Below are positions 16,885-25,007 of a DNA stretch of 64,000 nucleotides, piece after piece (position 1 is the first letter of the stretch; every line of letters begins with the position of its first letter). The stretch covers positions 333,173 through 397,172 of the forward strand of contig JADJZF010000002.1 of assembly GCA_016719395.1 (NCBI GenBank), written 5' to 3'. The translations under genes and the position numbers were made by a program. Below the pieces are notes generated by a model. The model saw only the letters and a list, made by a program, of their open reading frames with translations, made no database searches and was not told the DNA's origin. This DNA comes from Candidatus Amarobacter glycogenicus (GTDB taxonomy: Bacteria; Chloroflexota; Dehalococcoidia; Tepidiformales; Tepidiformaceae).

Positions 16885-16944
16885 AGACACCTCCTCTTCG
16901 CTCGCAGGAATGGTAGGCATACCACTCGCGGATGGCAAGCCTGC

Positions 16945-18210
16945 CTACGCCCGCGCCACCACAGGCTGTCGCCACCCATGCGCCCGCTGCGTCGCAATCA
17001 CAAAGAAAAGGGCCCCCAACCCGGCCATCGTGGCCGAGACCGAGAACGCGGCCCGGAAGCCCGCATGTTCGACCACCACGCCGAGCAGGAGCGCGCCCAT
17101 GCTCAGGCCAAGGTCATTTCCGAGCGTGAACGTGCTCAGCGCCCGGCCGCGTTCGGTTGGCGCACAACGGTCGACCAGGAGGGCCATCATCGCGGGCTGG
17201 AACGAACCTGCGCCGGCCCCGAAGAACGCAGCCGCCACGAACATCTGCGCGGGATGTGATGCGGTCGCCATGACGATCATGCTGAGCGACAGGGAAGCGA
17301 TGCCCGGCACGAGGAACCACGATCGCGGATACCGGTCCATGTACCGCCCCAGGCTGAGCCGCATCATGATGACCATCCCTGCGTACACCATGAACACCGA
17401 GCCCGCGTTCTCGAGCCCGTGATCGCGGGCGAACAGGGGCATGAACGTCACCATCGACGCCATCACGAACGAACTCGCGAAGTTGATCGATGCGGGGAAG
17501 ACTCCCGCCCGTGAAAACAGGTTGCCGAGGTCGAGTTTGCGTCCCGCTCCCACTCCCGTCGGCCGCGTTTCGCCGCCGAGCGCGGCAATCCCGAGGGCAA
17601 GCACGCCGACTGCCGCGGAGAACAGGAAGAGCGAGGTGAAGTGGAGTTCGCCGGTCTCGGCGCCGCTTAGCCAGCCCATCCGGCTGGTGAGGGCGTCGTC
17701 GAATCCCGTTAGCCACCCGGCGTGGATGATGAATCCGCCCAGCGCCGGGCCGATCGCGAAGGCAAGACTGTTGGCAAGTCCGTAGTAGCTCATCACCTCG
17801 CCGCGCCGGCTTGGCGCAGCGACATCCGCGATCGATGCACTGGCCGATGTGACGAAAATCGCCATCGAAGCGCCCGTCAGCAGCCGCAGGACCGCCACTG
17901 AGGCAACCGACTGCACCACGTTGTAGAGCAGTGCATTGAGGACGAACACCGCCAGTCCCGTCAGCATCACTGGTCTCCGCCCGTAGGCGTCCACCGCGTA
18001 TCCGACGAATGGCCGTGCCACCAGCGATGCCAGGCTCGACATGCCGATCAGCAGGCCGATTTCGCTCTTCGCGCCACCCAGGCGTTCGATGAAGAACGGC
18101 AGAGTCGGGAAGTAAAGCAGGTAGACGCTGAAGAACAGGAAGTTCAGGCACGTCAGGCGCACGACTGCCGCGCTCAGCAGGGGCTCAGGGGTCGATTCAG
18201 GCGCTGTCAA
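16945..18210 (-). CDS. MFS transporter (12 helices)
   Basis: 421 residues. Major facilitator pattern: loop 2-3 motif GYAVDAYGRRPVML, helix 4-5 RLLTGASMAIFVTSAS and GLANSLAFAIGPALGGFII, with a central break near residue 200. Twelve hydrophobic segments can be traced. Start is TTG 18210, weakly supported; an internal GTG at codon 17 is also possible. An inverted repeat overlaps the start, suggesting control of this gene. Export of drugs or small molecules is typical of this subfamily; the substrate is not readable. Confidence 0.8.
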   Translation of the reverse strand: MTAPESTPEPLLSAAVVRLTCLNFLFFSVYLLYFPTLPFFIERLGGAKSEIGLLIGMSSLASLVARPFVGYAVDAYGRRPVMLTGLAVFVLNALLYNVVQSVASVAVLRLLTGASMAIFVTSASASIADVAAPSRRGEVMSYYGLANSLAFAIGPALGGFIIHAGWLTGFDDALTSRMGWLSGAETGELHFTSLFLFSAAVGVLALGIAALGGETRPTGVGAGRKLDLGNLFSRAGVFPASINFASSFVMASMVTFMPLFARDHGLENAGSVFMVYAGMVIMMRLSLGRYMDRYPRSWFLVPGIASLSLSMIVMATASHPAQMFVAAAFFGAGAGSFQPAMMALLVDRCAPTERGRALSTFTLGNDLGLSMGALLLGVVVEHAGFRAAFSVSATMAGLGALFFVIATQRAHGWRQPVVARA

Positions 18211-18236
18211 CTAATTCACGCGACCCGAATGAGTTG
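18208..18236. promoter_or_regulatory. Inverted repeat at MFS gene start (candidate operator)
   Basis: CAACTAATTC (18208-18217), nine-base spacer, GAATGAGTTG (18227-18236); 9 of 10 positions pair. It is AT-rich against a GC-rich background and overlaps the start of the MFS gene, the place for a repressor site. No regulator gene adjoins. Confidence 0.35.
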
Positions 18237-18331
18237 GACGCATCCTGTTCCCGCCGCCACGGCCTGTCAAGACGCTGCCATGCGTTCTCCCAGGACGAAG
18301 GGGAAGCGGTCCGTCCTCAGCCCCCGTCCCC

Positions 18332-19708
18332 TCAGTTCACCCCGCCCGGGTCCCCCGCCCGCAACGGGTTCGTGAACTCCATGCCGGCGTTCGCCAGGTC
18401 CCCGGAAAGGTCTTCGCCCTTCGGCTTCTTCCCATCGCGCACCCACGCCGCAAGGTCCTGGAAGGCCGTGGTCAGCTCTGGTTCACTGAACTTGCAGTGT
18501 CCCCCTGCACGTATCGCCCGCTGTACCAGGAGGTCGCTCTTTCCCGCTTCCGTCACCGCCTTCTTGTAGTCGCGCTCCATCGTGATAGGCACGAACAGGT
18601 CGCCCGTGTTGTGCAGCGTCAGCAGTGGGACGCTGATCTTCCCGGTCGTCAGCGCCGCGTCGGGATACTGCTCAGCGTTGCGCGCTGCCGCGTCGCTCGC
18701 GAACCGCCGCACACCCGCGTTCACTTCGGCATCGGTCAGGCCGAGCCCCGGGTCAATGTGGTAGACCACGCCGGTGTTCGTCGCCGCTCGGTTGACCAGC
18801 CCCTTCCGCTCCGGGTCCAGCAGGGCAAGCCCGAAGTTCACTGCGTACTGCTCCCGGAATCCTTCCTGGAAGAACGGCCGCGTCCCGCCGGTGAGGTTCT
18901 TGATGATTGACGCGAAGCGGAGGCCCCGTTGAGTCGGCGTCGCCGAACTCCCGAGCACCTTCGGCATCTCCTGGAGGATCAGCGTCCCGAGGTCCGCACC
19001 TGGTTGGCCGATGGGAAACGCCAGCCCGGAAGTGTACTCAGCGACCGCCACCCACGAGATCAGGTAGTCGATCTGCCCAATGCCCATCAGTGCCCCACAG
19101 AGCGCCAGGCCGCCGTCGTACTCGCCCGGCTGGTTTTCCAGCGCCAGCGCCACGACGTTCCCTCCCATCGATGCGCCCGTGATGTAGGTCCGCTTCGGTT
19201 CGCCGTACTTCGTGGTGAACAGCTTTTTGAGCGCCAGCGTGTCATCGGCGCCGATGCCCGGTACGTAGCCATTTTCGCTGTACGAACTCGCAGCCCAGGC
19301 GTAGCCGCTTGCGACCAGGTATCGCCGCAACGCCGCCGGAGGCGCCTGCACTGCAACTTCCGTCCCGAACCCTGCGAACCCGTGCGCGAACATCACCAGC
19401 TCGCCATTCCAGGAATCCGGTATCTCGATCTGGTACGCCGCCCGGTCGATCTGTCCGAAAGCCGCCTTTGCGCCCGCCAGCGCCGCGAAGCTCGGGTCCT
19501 TCGCCGTCGTCGCCACGCCCGAAGAGGTCCCCAGCTTCCGGATTGCCTGCGCCGGCGGAGTCGATGTCGCGGCGGCTCCCGTCGCAGTCGCCGTCGCCGG
19601 GTCGGCGTTCGTTTCCGGCGCGTCGGCAACACGCTCGTCCGTGGAGCTGCAGGCGGCCAGCAGCAACCCCAGAGCCGCTCCAAGCCCGAGAAAAGTTCGT
19701 CGAATCAT
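18332..19708 (-). CDS. Alpha/beta-hydrolase lipoprotein
   Basis: 458 residues. Lipoprotein signal ALGLLLAACSSTDE, a Thr/Ala-rich linker to about residue 55, then an alpha/beta-hydrolase domain: ELVMFAHGFAGFGTEVA (oxyanion HGFxGxG), TYITGASMGGNVVALALE (Ser nucleophile GxSxG), LTLHNTGDLFVPI (acid Asp) and IRAGGHCKFSEPEL (His). The layout resembles tannase/feruloyl-esterase or prolyl-oligopeptidase-like secreted hydrolases and hydroxyalkanoate-oligomer hydrolases. It acts outside the cell, anchored to the membrane. Substrate is unknown. It is the last gene before the scrambled rml region and is on the same strand. Confidence 0.75.
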   Translation of the reverse strand: MIRRTFLGLGAALGLLLAACSSTDERVADAPETNADPATATATGAAATSTPPAQAIRKLGTSSGVATTAKDPSFAALAGAKAAFGQIDRAAYQIEIPDSWNGELVMFAHGFAGFGTEVAVQAPPAALRRYLVASGYAWAASSYSENGYVPGIGADDTLALKKLFTTKYGEPKRTYITGASMGGNVVALALENQPGEYDGGLALCGALMGIGQIDYLISWVAVAEYTSGLAFPIGQPGADLGTLILQEMPKVLGSSATPTQRGLRFASIIKNLTGGTRPFFQEGFREQYAVNFGLALLDPERKGLVNRAATNTGVVYHIDPGLGLTDAEVNAGVRRFASDAAARNAEQYPDAALTTGKISVPLLTLHNTGDLFVPITMERDYKKAVTEAGKSDLLVQRAIRAGGHCKFSEPELTTAFQDLAAWVRDGKKPKGEDLSGDLANAGMEFTNPLRAGDPGGVN

Positions 19709-19733
19709 CGCCGAAGTGTACCCGCCGCCGCCG

Positions 19734-19938
19734 TCAAGCTCCGGTGTAGCGGAATGCCGGGTTCGCGCTGTACTGCTTCAGGCTCATCCCATTCTGGTCG
19801 CGCCCCGAAAGCACCGGATCATCGAAGGGCCACTCGATGGCGATGTCAGGGTCGTTCCAGGCCACCGTGCCCTCCGATGGCGGTGTGTAGAGTCCGGTGC
19901 ACTTGTACTGGACCTCGGCGAACTCGCTCACCTCGTCA
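19734..19938 (-). pseudogene. 3' fragment of rmlC (dTDP-4-dehydrorhamnose 3,5-epimerase)
   Basis: About 65 codons matching only the C-terminal third of RmlC: FAEVQYKCTGLYTPPSEG, TVAWNDPDIAIEWP, DDPVLSGRDQNGMSL and a closing NPAFRY. The catalytic N-terminal part (HxxxR motif and cupin core) is absent; upstream sequence switches to unrelated DNA. An open frame of 294 codons runs by chance from 20618 through here and joins it to the epimerase fragment, but no real protein would have that order. Confidence 0.75.
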
Positions 19939-20530
19939 GCGGCCCTTTGGTTTGCGCCGTGGCGTACCAGGCACGCTTCCATCGGCGCCTGTGGCGAGGC
20001 TTCGTCTGGAGTGGCTCCCTGAGCAAGCCACGTCCCTTGAGGTACCTGACGACGGTCCGGCGGCCCACACCTGATGCGGAGAGCCTCGCCCGTCACGCAA
20101 GAGGAGGACGGCGCCATCGAGCTTCTCTTTGCCCCCAGCGAGAGGAAGCTCCCTGTGCGGGCCGACCTGCTGGACAGCCAGCACTTCGGCTGTCGTCCAT
20201 GTTGTCTTGACGGGGCGAGATTGGCGTGGCGCTCGGCTGCAGCGGCTTCCTGAGGCTCAACCAGGTCGAACGGGTCATAGCGCCGTTTCCAGCCGACCGC
20301 ATTAGAACGTCTCCCGGCGACCAGTTCCGCAGTGGCGGCAGGTGAGCCGCCGCAGGTCGTTCTGACCGTGGCCGTGCGATGCCTGGCGAACGAGGCACCT
20401 TCGAGCTGCTGCTTCCTCAAAACTCGCCTCCCGCGGACGTAGGTCCTGGACGGCTCGGGAGTTCCTAGGCTGAGCTTCGTTTGGCTGCGGCTGGGGCGGC
20501 TTGTCAGATCCTCCACCCGCGGCGCCTCGC
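19928..20530 (-). pseudogene. Degenerate gene with CxxC knuckle and helix-turn-helix (possible mobile-element remnant)
   Basis: Pieces of what reads like one protein are spread over three frames: DLRRLTCRHCGTGR (near 20345), WKRRYDPFDLVEPQEAAAAE (near 20275), KEKLDGAVLLLRDGRG (near 20110) and SASGVGRRTVVRYLKGRGLL with a basic tail KPRHRRRWKRAW, ending at a TGA at 19928. CxxC plus a terminal HTH recalls HNH-type endonucleases or recombination proteins, but no HNH motif is visible. It sits exactly between the two broken sugar-nucleotide genes, as an inserted element would. No terminal repeats or target duplication were found by eye. Confidence 0.45.
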
Positions 20531-20534
20531 TGAG

Positions 20535-20680
20535 CCGAGACGAACTCCCGAAGACCAGCCTCTTCACTCCCGCCGCCCGGCAGAGCTCGGCGATCGAATC
20601 GGTCGCAACGGCGTTCATTTGCCAGTTGGCTTCGGGGCTGAATTCGGCCGTCGGGTCGTTGGAAAAGCCCGCGAGGGTCC
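20535..20680 (-). pseudogene. Internal fragment of an NAD-dependent sugar epimerase
   Basis: About 48 codons: AGFSNDPTAEFSPEANWQMN followed by AVATDSIAELCRAAGVKRL and VFGSSS, the central Rossmann stretch of extended-SDR epimerases up to the catalytic Ser block. The N-terminal GxxGxxG and the YxxxK are both missing. It begins about 14 bases after the rmlD stop without any start codon in that frame before ATG 20618. A broken neighbour in a former rhamnose cluster. Confidence 0.65.
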
Positions 20681-20693
20681 AACGGCATCGATT

Positions 20694-21551
20694 TCACCTT
20701 TCCGCCTCCGTCTGCTTCTCGCGCATGTACCGGGCCAGCCCGTCCCGCCAGTGGCCGAGTTCGGCCCCGCGTGTGCTCCTCAGGACGGAATACATCGGGC
20801 GTTTCACCGGTCCCCCAAATTCCTCCGTCGTCACTGCCTCCAGCGGCGGTGCGACATCCGCCAGCCGGAAAATCTCGGCGGCGAAGTCGTGCCAGCTGCA
20901 GCCTTCCGAGGCGGCCAGGTGGACCACTCCGCGGACACCCTCGCGGATGAGCGGGAGGAGCGCCTCGGCGATCTCGGCCGTGTTTGTCGGCGCGGTCACC
21001 TGGTCACCCACAACCCGGATCGGGTTCCCTTCCCGCGCCAGGCGAAGCATCGTCTCCACGAAGTTCCCGCCCTTGCCCGCCGATCCTGCCAGCCCGTACA
21101 ACCCGGAGACTCGTACCACCAGCGCGCCCGGGTTCGCGATGCGCACCACGTCCTCAGTTGCGATCTTGGCGGCGCCGTAAACGTTGACGGCACTCCGCGC
21201 GTCGTTCTCAACGTAGGCCGAGCCTTTTGTGCCATCGAATACGTAGTCGGTGCTCAGATGCACGATCGCCGCCCCTGCATCGGCCGACGCCCTCGCGACG
21301 TTCCAGCAGCCGAGGACGTTCACGCGGAAGCACGTCTCCGGGTCCTGTTCGCAGACCGGGAGGTTGTGGAACGCGGTCGTGTTGATGACGACGTCCGGAC
21401 GGACCTCGCGCACAAGCCGCGCCACAGCGGCGACGTCGGTCACGTCCGCGTCAGCGCGCGTGGCCCCGGCGAGCGCGACATCCGGGTCGTCCCAGAGCCG
21501 CACAATGTCGGAGCCAAGCTGCCCGTTGGCCCCCAGGAGCAGGACGTTCAT
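20694..21551 (-). CDS. rmlD: dTDP-4-dehydrorhamnose reductase
   Basis: 285 residues. Reduces dTDP-4-dehydrorhamnose to dTDP-L-rhamnose. Visible: LLLGANGQLGSDIVRLW (NAD(P) site), VINTTAFHNLPVCEQDP, VHLSTDYVFDGTKG and NVYGAAKIATEDVV (YxxxK). The C-terminal substrate domain is complete (SWHDFAAEIFRLADV). It is apparently intact although the genes after it on the same strand are fragments (epimerase and rmlC), so rhamnose synthesis from this locus is doubtful unless copies exist elsewhere. Confidence 0.88.
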   Translation of the reverse strand: MNVLLLGANGQLGSDIVRLWDDPDVALAGATRADADVTDVAAVARLVREVRPDVVINTTAFHNLPVCEQDPETCFRVNVLGCWNVARASADAGAAIVHLSTDYVFDGTKGSAYVENDARSAVNVYGAAKIATEDVVRIANPGALVVRVSGLYGLAGSAGKGGNFVETMLRLAREGNPIRVVGDQVTAPTNTAEIAEALLPLIREGVRGVVHLAASEGCSWHDFAAEIFRLADVAPPLEAVTTEEFGGPVKRPMYSVLRSTRGAELGHWRDGLARYMREKQTEAER

Positions 21552-21593
21552 CGGACGCGATGCTACGTCGCCGCCCTGGTCAGTGCGAGCGAC

Positions 21594-21989
21594 CTACCCC
21601 ATCACCTGCACGTGCTCGGGCCGTATCCGGTAGATCACCCGCCGTTCCGTTTCCGAACGGTAAGGGTATGAATCCAGCCCCATGTACTTCTTCGCCAGCC
21701 GGTCGATGTGGGCATCCGCGCCGGCGTGCGTCTTCTCCTCGACCACTCCGCGAATCTGGATGTAGCGGTACGGGTTCGCCTGGTCATGGACAGAAATCGC
21801 CACACGCCCGTCCCGGTCCAGGTTCCGCTGCTTCGCCCGGCCCTCCGCCGTGTTGAAGACAACGGTATCGCCGTCCAGGTCGATCCAGACAGGCGTGACC
21901 TGCGGTCCACCAGACCGCGTCAGGGTCGCCACGTGCGCGAAGTTGTTCCCTGTGAGGATGTCGCGATGGGAGTCGGGGATCGTAGGCAT
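21594..21989 (-). CDS. PPOX-class F420-dependent oxidoreductase
   Basis: 131 residues from ATG 21989, preceded by GGAGGTAA at ideal distance; the longer frame to 22070 is not family-like. Split beta-barrel flavin/F420 fold: NNFAHVATLTRSGGPQVTPV, WIDLDGDTVVFNTAEGRAK, RNLDRDGRVAISVHD and YRYIQIRGVVEE. Small PPOX-type proteins reduce quinones, biliverdin or other substrates with F420H2. Together with the LLM enzyme at 47535 it suggests that the organism makes F420. Single gene, divergent from thiamine pyrophosphokinase. Confidence 0.82.
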   Translation of the reverse strand: MPTIPDSHRDILTGNNFAHVATLTRSGGPQVTPVWIDLDGDTVVFNTAEGRAKQRNLDRDGRVAISVHDQANPYRYIQIRGVVEEKTHAGADAHIDRLAKKYMGLDSYPYRSETERRVIYRIRPEHVQVMG

Positions 21990-22090
21990 TGGTAACTTAC
22001 CTCCAGTAATCTGCATCCAACACGTTAGCCTTACGGTCACGAATGTGCCAGTCGCTCGCGCCATGCTCATTTCGGGGCTTTACTACCCGC

Positions 22091-22723
22091 ATGCGCGCCC
22101 TTCTCTTTGCGAATGGCGAAGCGCCGTCGGTATCTCTCGTGGCTGGCTGCCATCGGTCCGGCGACCTCATCGTTGCCGCCGATGGCGGCGCTCGCCACGC
22201 GCTCGCCAACGGCCTCATCCCAGATGCCGTCGTGGGAGACTTCGACTCCGTCGACGAGGCGACACGCGCCGCGATTCCCGGCGACCGGTTCCACCGCGCC
22301 GCCCGGCTCGATACCACGGATCTCGAAAAATCCGTTTCGTATGCGCTCTCACTCGGCTGCGACGAGATAGAAATCCTGGGGGCCGGCGGCGGCCGTTCCG
22401 ACCACGCACTGGCGAACCTTTCCGTCCTCACCGCCTACCGCGGGCGGGCGCGAATTCGCATGCACGATGAACTGTTCACGATCAGCTCCGTCCACGGCAC
22501 CGCCTCCATCGAAGGACCTGTCGGGACCGTGATCTCCCTCGTCGCCCTGGGCGAGTGCACCGGAGTTACCACTGAAGGCCTCCGCTGGCCGCTTCGCGAT
22601 TTCACCCTCCCCTTCGGGCCTCGCGGCATCCACAACGAGATCGCCTCGTCACCCGCCGCTGTCTCCCTTCGCACGGGGGACCTGCTCCTCTTCCAGGGGC
22701 GCTGGATCGAAAAGCACGCGTAA
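22091..22723 (+). CDS. Thiamine pyrophosphokinase
   Basis: 210 residues from ATG 22091 (MRALLFANGE). Transfers pyrophosphate from ATP to thiamine. Catalytic motifs: LIVAADGGARHAL, DAVVGDFDSVDE (GDFDS), LDTTDLEKSV and LGAGGGRSDHALANL; the C-terminal thiamine-binding domain ends RTGDLLLFQG. Length and motif order are standard. No TPP riboswitch was seen upstream. It stands alone, divergent from the PPOX gene. Confidence 0.87.
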   Translation: MRALLFANGEAPSVSLVAGCHRSGDLIVAADGGARHALANGLIPDAVVGDFDSVDEATRAAIPGDRFHRAARLDTTDLEKSVSYALSLGCDEIEILGAGGGRSDHALANLSVLTAYRGRARIRMHDELFTISSVHGTASIEGPVGTVISLVALGECTGVTTEGLRWPLRDFTLPFGPRGIHNEIASSPAAVSLRTGDLLLFQGRWIEKHA

Positions 22724-22822
22724 AGGACCGCTGCGCCCCGCGGCACCTTTCGCCGTGGCTCCGCCATTGCATCACTGACCGGGGGCACTCACCCCGGCGA
22801 ATCACGGAGGTTTCCGAAACAC

Positions 22823-23584
22823 ATGGGCTTCTCACTTCGAAGCAGCCGCATCGCATCCGTTGGCCTGGCCAGCGTCATCGCGGTCGGCATCATCGGCGCC
22901 AGCAGCGTCGCACTCGCCGACGAGCCGGGCTCCGGCACGCCCTCGGGCCAGGCGGAACGCCGCGCCCACCCCATCAAGCTCGGCATTGCCAGTGTCCTGA
23001 AGGACTCCGGGGTTACCCGCGAGGAACTCAAGGAAGGCGCCGGCGCCGGCCTCACCCTCGGCCAGATCATCGACCAGTACGGCGATGTCTCCGCCGCCCA
23101 GGCGAAGGCAAACGCGCTCACGGCCATCGCCGCCAGGCTCGATGAGGCCGTAACGAACGGCAACCTTACCCAGGAAAAGGCCGACGCCATCGAAGCGAAA
23201 GCTCCCGAACTGATCGACCGTCTCCTCAACGCTGTCCCGGGCAAGCATCGAGACGGTGGCGAGGATCGCGGTGGCAAGGTCCGCTCTGCCGCCAAGCACT
23301 CGCTCGAAACCGTCGCCGAAGTCCTTGGCACTGACGTCGCCACCCTGCGCGACCAGCTCAAGGGCGGCCAGACCATCGCCGACATCGCCGGCCCCCAGAC
23401 CCAGGCCGTCATCGACGCCCTCGTCGCCGACGCCAACACAGCCATCGACAAGGCCGTCGCCGATGGCAAACTGCCAGCCGAAAAGGCCGACACCGCGAAG
23501 GAGCGTGCCGCCGCCGCTATCGCACGCTTCGTCAACGAAGGCCGTGCGGGCCGCGGTCAGCACGGTCCTGCCAACTCCCAGTAG
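22823..23584 (+). CDS. Secreted protein with two helical repeats
   Basis: 253 residues; CGGAGG about 12 bases ahead of the ATG. A signal peptide (VGLASVIAVGIIGASSVALA) precedes a charged mature protein with two tandem units of about 80 residues: one with SVLKDSGVTREELKEGAGAG, LTLGQIIDQYG and LDEAVTNGNLTQEKADAIE, the second with VAEVLGTDVATLRDQLKGG, QTIADIA and IDKAVADGKLPAEKADTAK. The repeat occurs in many exported actinobacterial and chloroflexal proteins of unknown function. No cysteines or catalytic motif. It is followed by a strong terminator, so it is a single-gene unit, possibly highly expressed. Confidence 0.7.
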   Translation: MGFSLRSSRIASVGLASVIAVGIIGASSVALADEPGSGTPSGQAERRAHPIKLGIASVLKDSGVTREELKEGAGAGLTLGQIIDQYGDVSAAQAKANALTAIAARLDEAVTNGNLTQEKADAIEAKAPELIDRLLNAVPGKHRDGGEDRGGKVRSAAKHSLETVAEVLGTDVATLRDQLKGGQTIADIAGPQTQAVIDALVADANTAIDKAVADGKLPAEKADTAKERAAAAIARFVNEGRAGRGQHGPANSQ

Positions 23585-23618
23585 TTCTCTCCCTCTGGAG
23601 CTACTGAGTCCCTCCCTG

Positions 23619-23645
23619 CGGCCCCGGCAGTTCCTGCCGGGGCCG
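23619..23645 (+). terminator. Terminator after the secreted repeat protein
   Basis: Perfect 11-bp stem CGGCCCCGGCA / TGCCGGGGCCG with loop GTTCC, 35 bases past the stop. Confidence 0.75.
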
Positions 23646-23727
23646 TCCCGTGTCCGTCGCGAGGAATCGACAACCGCCATCCAACAATCGACAATAACGA
23701 TTCACCTCACCGAGGAGCCCGCTCCCA

Positions 23728-24621
23728 ATGCCTGAACTCGGCCGTCTTCTGACCGCGATGGTCACCCCGTACACGCCTGGAGGGGAGGTTGATTACGCCC
23801 ATGCGCGCCGGCTTGCTGCGCATCTCGTCCGCTCCGGCAACGATGGCCTCGTCCTCGCTGGCACAACCGGTGAGGCGCCACTTCTTTCGGACGAGGAGAA
23901 GTTCAGGCTCTGGTCAGAGGTGAAGCAAGAGCTCGGTGATTCGGCCACCGTCGTCGCAGGCGCGGGCACGAACGACACGCGCCATTCCATCCACCTCTCG
24001 CACGAGGCCGAACGAGCTGGCGTAGACGGCATCCTCGCCGTCGTCCCCTACTACCTGAAGCCCCCGCAGGAAGGCATCTTCCAGCACTTCCGTGCCATCG
24101 CCGAGAGCACCCGTCTGCCGGTCATCGTCTACAACGTCCCAGGCCGCACCGGCATCAACATGACTGTCGAAACCGTGCTCCGCTGCTCCGAGATCCCGAA
24201 TATCGTCGGTGACAAGGAAGCGAACGGCGACCTTGCCCACTCCGCCGCCATAATGGAAGCAGCGCCCGACTTCAAGATCTGGAGTGGAAACGACAACGAC
24301 AACTTCCACCTGTGGTGCATGGGCGCCTGGGGAGCGATCAGCGTCACGTCGCACATCGTCGCCTCCCAGCAACAACAGATGCTTCGCTTCATCCACGAGG
24401 GCCGTCTTGCAGAAGCCGCCGCCATCCACCGGCCGCTCTGCAGGGTCACCGATGCCTGCTTCCTCAACGGCAGCCCGAGCACCATTCGCTACGTGCTTCG
24501 GCAGCTTGGCTTCGAAATCGGCGCCCCCCGGCTCCCGGTGGTCGAGCCCGATGCGGCCACCGGCGCGAAGGTGATGGCTGAACTCCGCCGCCACCGCCTC
24601 GACACGATGGTTCCGGCCTAG
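23728..24621 (+). CDS. dapA: 4-Hydroxy-tetrahydrodipicolinate synthase (DapA family)
   Basis: 297 residues. Condenses pyruvate with aspartate semialdehyde in lysine/diaminopimelate synthesis. Motifs: LAGTTGEAPLLSDEE (substrate Thr pair), PVIVYNVPGRTGINM (catalytic Tyr) and the Schiff-base Lys in VGDKEANGDL, where KEAS is more usual. SGNDNDNFHLWCMGAWG is the expected C-terminal barrel segment. A GAGGAG ribosome site precedes the ATG. A DUF2007-like gene follows after 4 bases. The DapA superfamily includes other aldolases, but the motif set favours the lysine enzyme. Confidence 0.87.
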   Translation: MPELGRLLTAMVTPYTPGGEVDYAHARRLAAHLVRSGNDGLVLAGTTGEAPLLSDEEKFRLWSEVKQELGDSATVVAGAGTNDTRHSIHLSHEAERAGVDGILAVVPYYLKPPQEGIFQHFRAIAESTRLPVIVYNVPGRTGINMTVETVLRCSEIPNIVGDKEANGDLAHSAAIMEAAPDFKIWSGNDNDNFHLWCMGAWGAISVTSHIVASQQQQMLRFIHEGRLAEAAAIHRPLCRVTDACFLNGSPSTIRYVLRQLGFEIGAPRLPVVEPDAATGAKVMAELRRHRLDTMVPA

Positions 24622-24625
24622 CTCC

Positions 24626-25000
24626 ATGGGGCCGATCGTGCGCCTTGAGCGGAAGTCGCGACCCTGGGAACAGGTCTGGCAGGGAGATTCCGAAGCCGTC
24701 GCCAGTATCGTCGCCGGACGCCTCGAAGCTGAGGGTATCCGCACCCGCATCCAGGGCCACACTGCACCCTACCGGGCGGCAGCGTTCGCCCTTGGCGGCG
24801 CCTGGGCGATCCTCGTGCCGGTCGGCAAAGCCCACCACGCCCGCGAGGTACTCCGCGAGAACGAGGAAGGCCAAAACATCATCGAAGATGAATCGGCCGC
24901 GGGCCTCACCGTCAACCAGCGGAGGACCCTGCAGGCCCTCATCGGCGCGGCTTTCGTTGTCACGCTGTTGGTGACTGGCCTGCTCGCCGCGCAGCGTTGA
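24626..25000 (+). CDS. DUF2007-like protein with membrane anchor
   Basis: 124 residues, starting 4 bases after dapA stop, so same operon. Residues 12-80 resemble DUF2007: WEQVWQGDSEAVASIVAGRL, EAEGIRTRIQGH and WAILVPVGKAHHAREVLREN, a small ferredoxin-like fold thought to act in signalling or protein binding. A C-terminal hydrophobic helix (LIGAAFVVTLLVTGLLAAQR) anchors it, with the soluble domain likely cytoplasmic. Function is unknown. Confidence 0.65.
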   Translation: MGPIVRLERKSRPWEQVWQGDSEAVASIVAGRLEAEGIRTRIQGHTAPYRAAAFALGGAWAILVPVGKAHHAREVLRENEEGQNIIEDESAAGLTVNQRRTLQALIGAAFVVTLLVTGLLAAQR

Positions 25001-25007
25001 CTCCGAG

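Noticed and set aside
19734..20618. 294-codon minus-strand frame as a real fused protein
   Set aside because: It joins an epimerase middle to an rmlC tail through unrelated sequence whose coherent pieces are in other frames; a chance opening.
22724..22822. Riboswitch before the secreted protein or after thiamine pyrophosphokinase
   Set aside because: No TPP or other riboswitch core motif could be recognised; only GC-rich spacer and a ribosome site.
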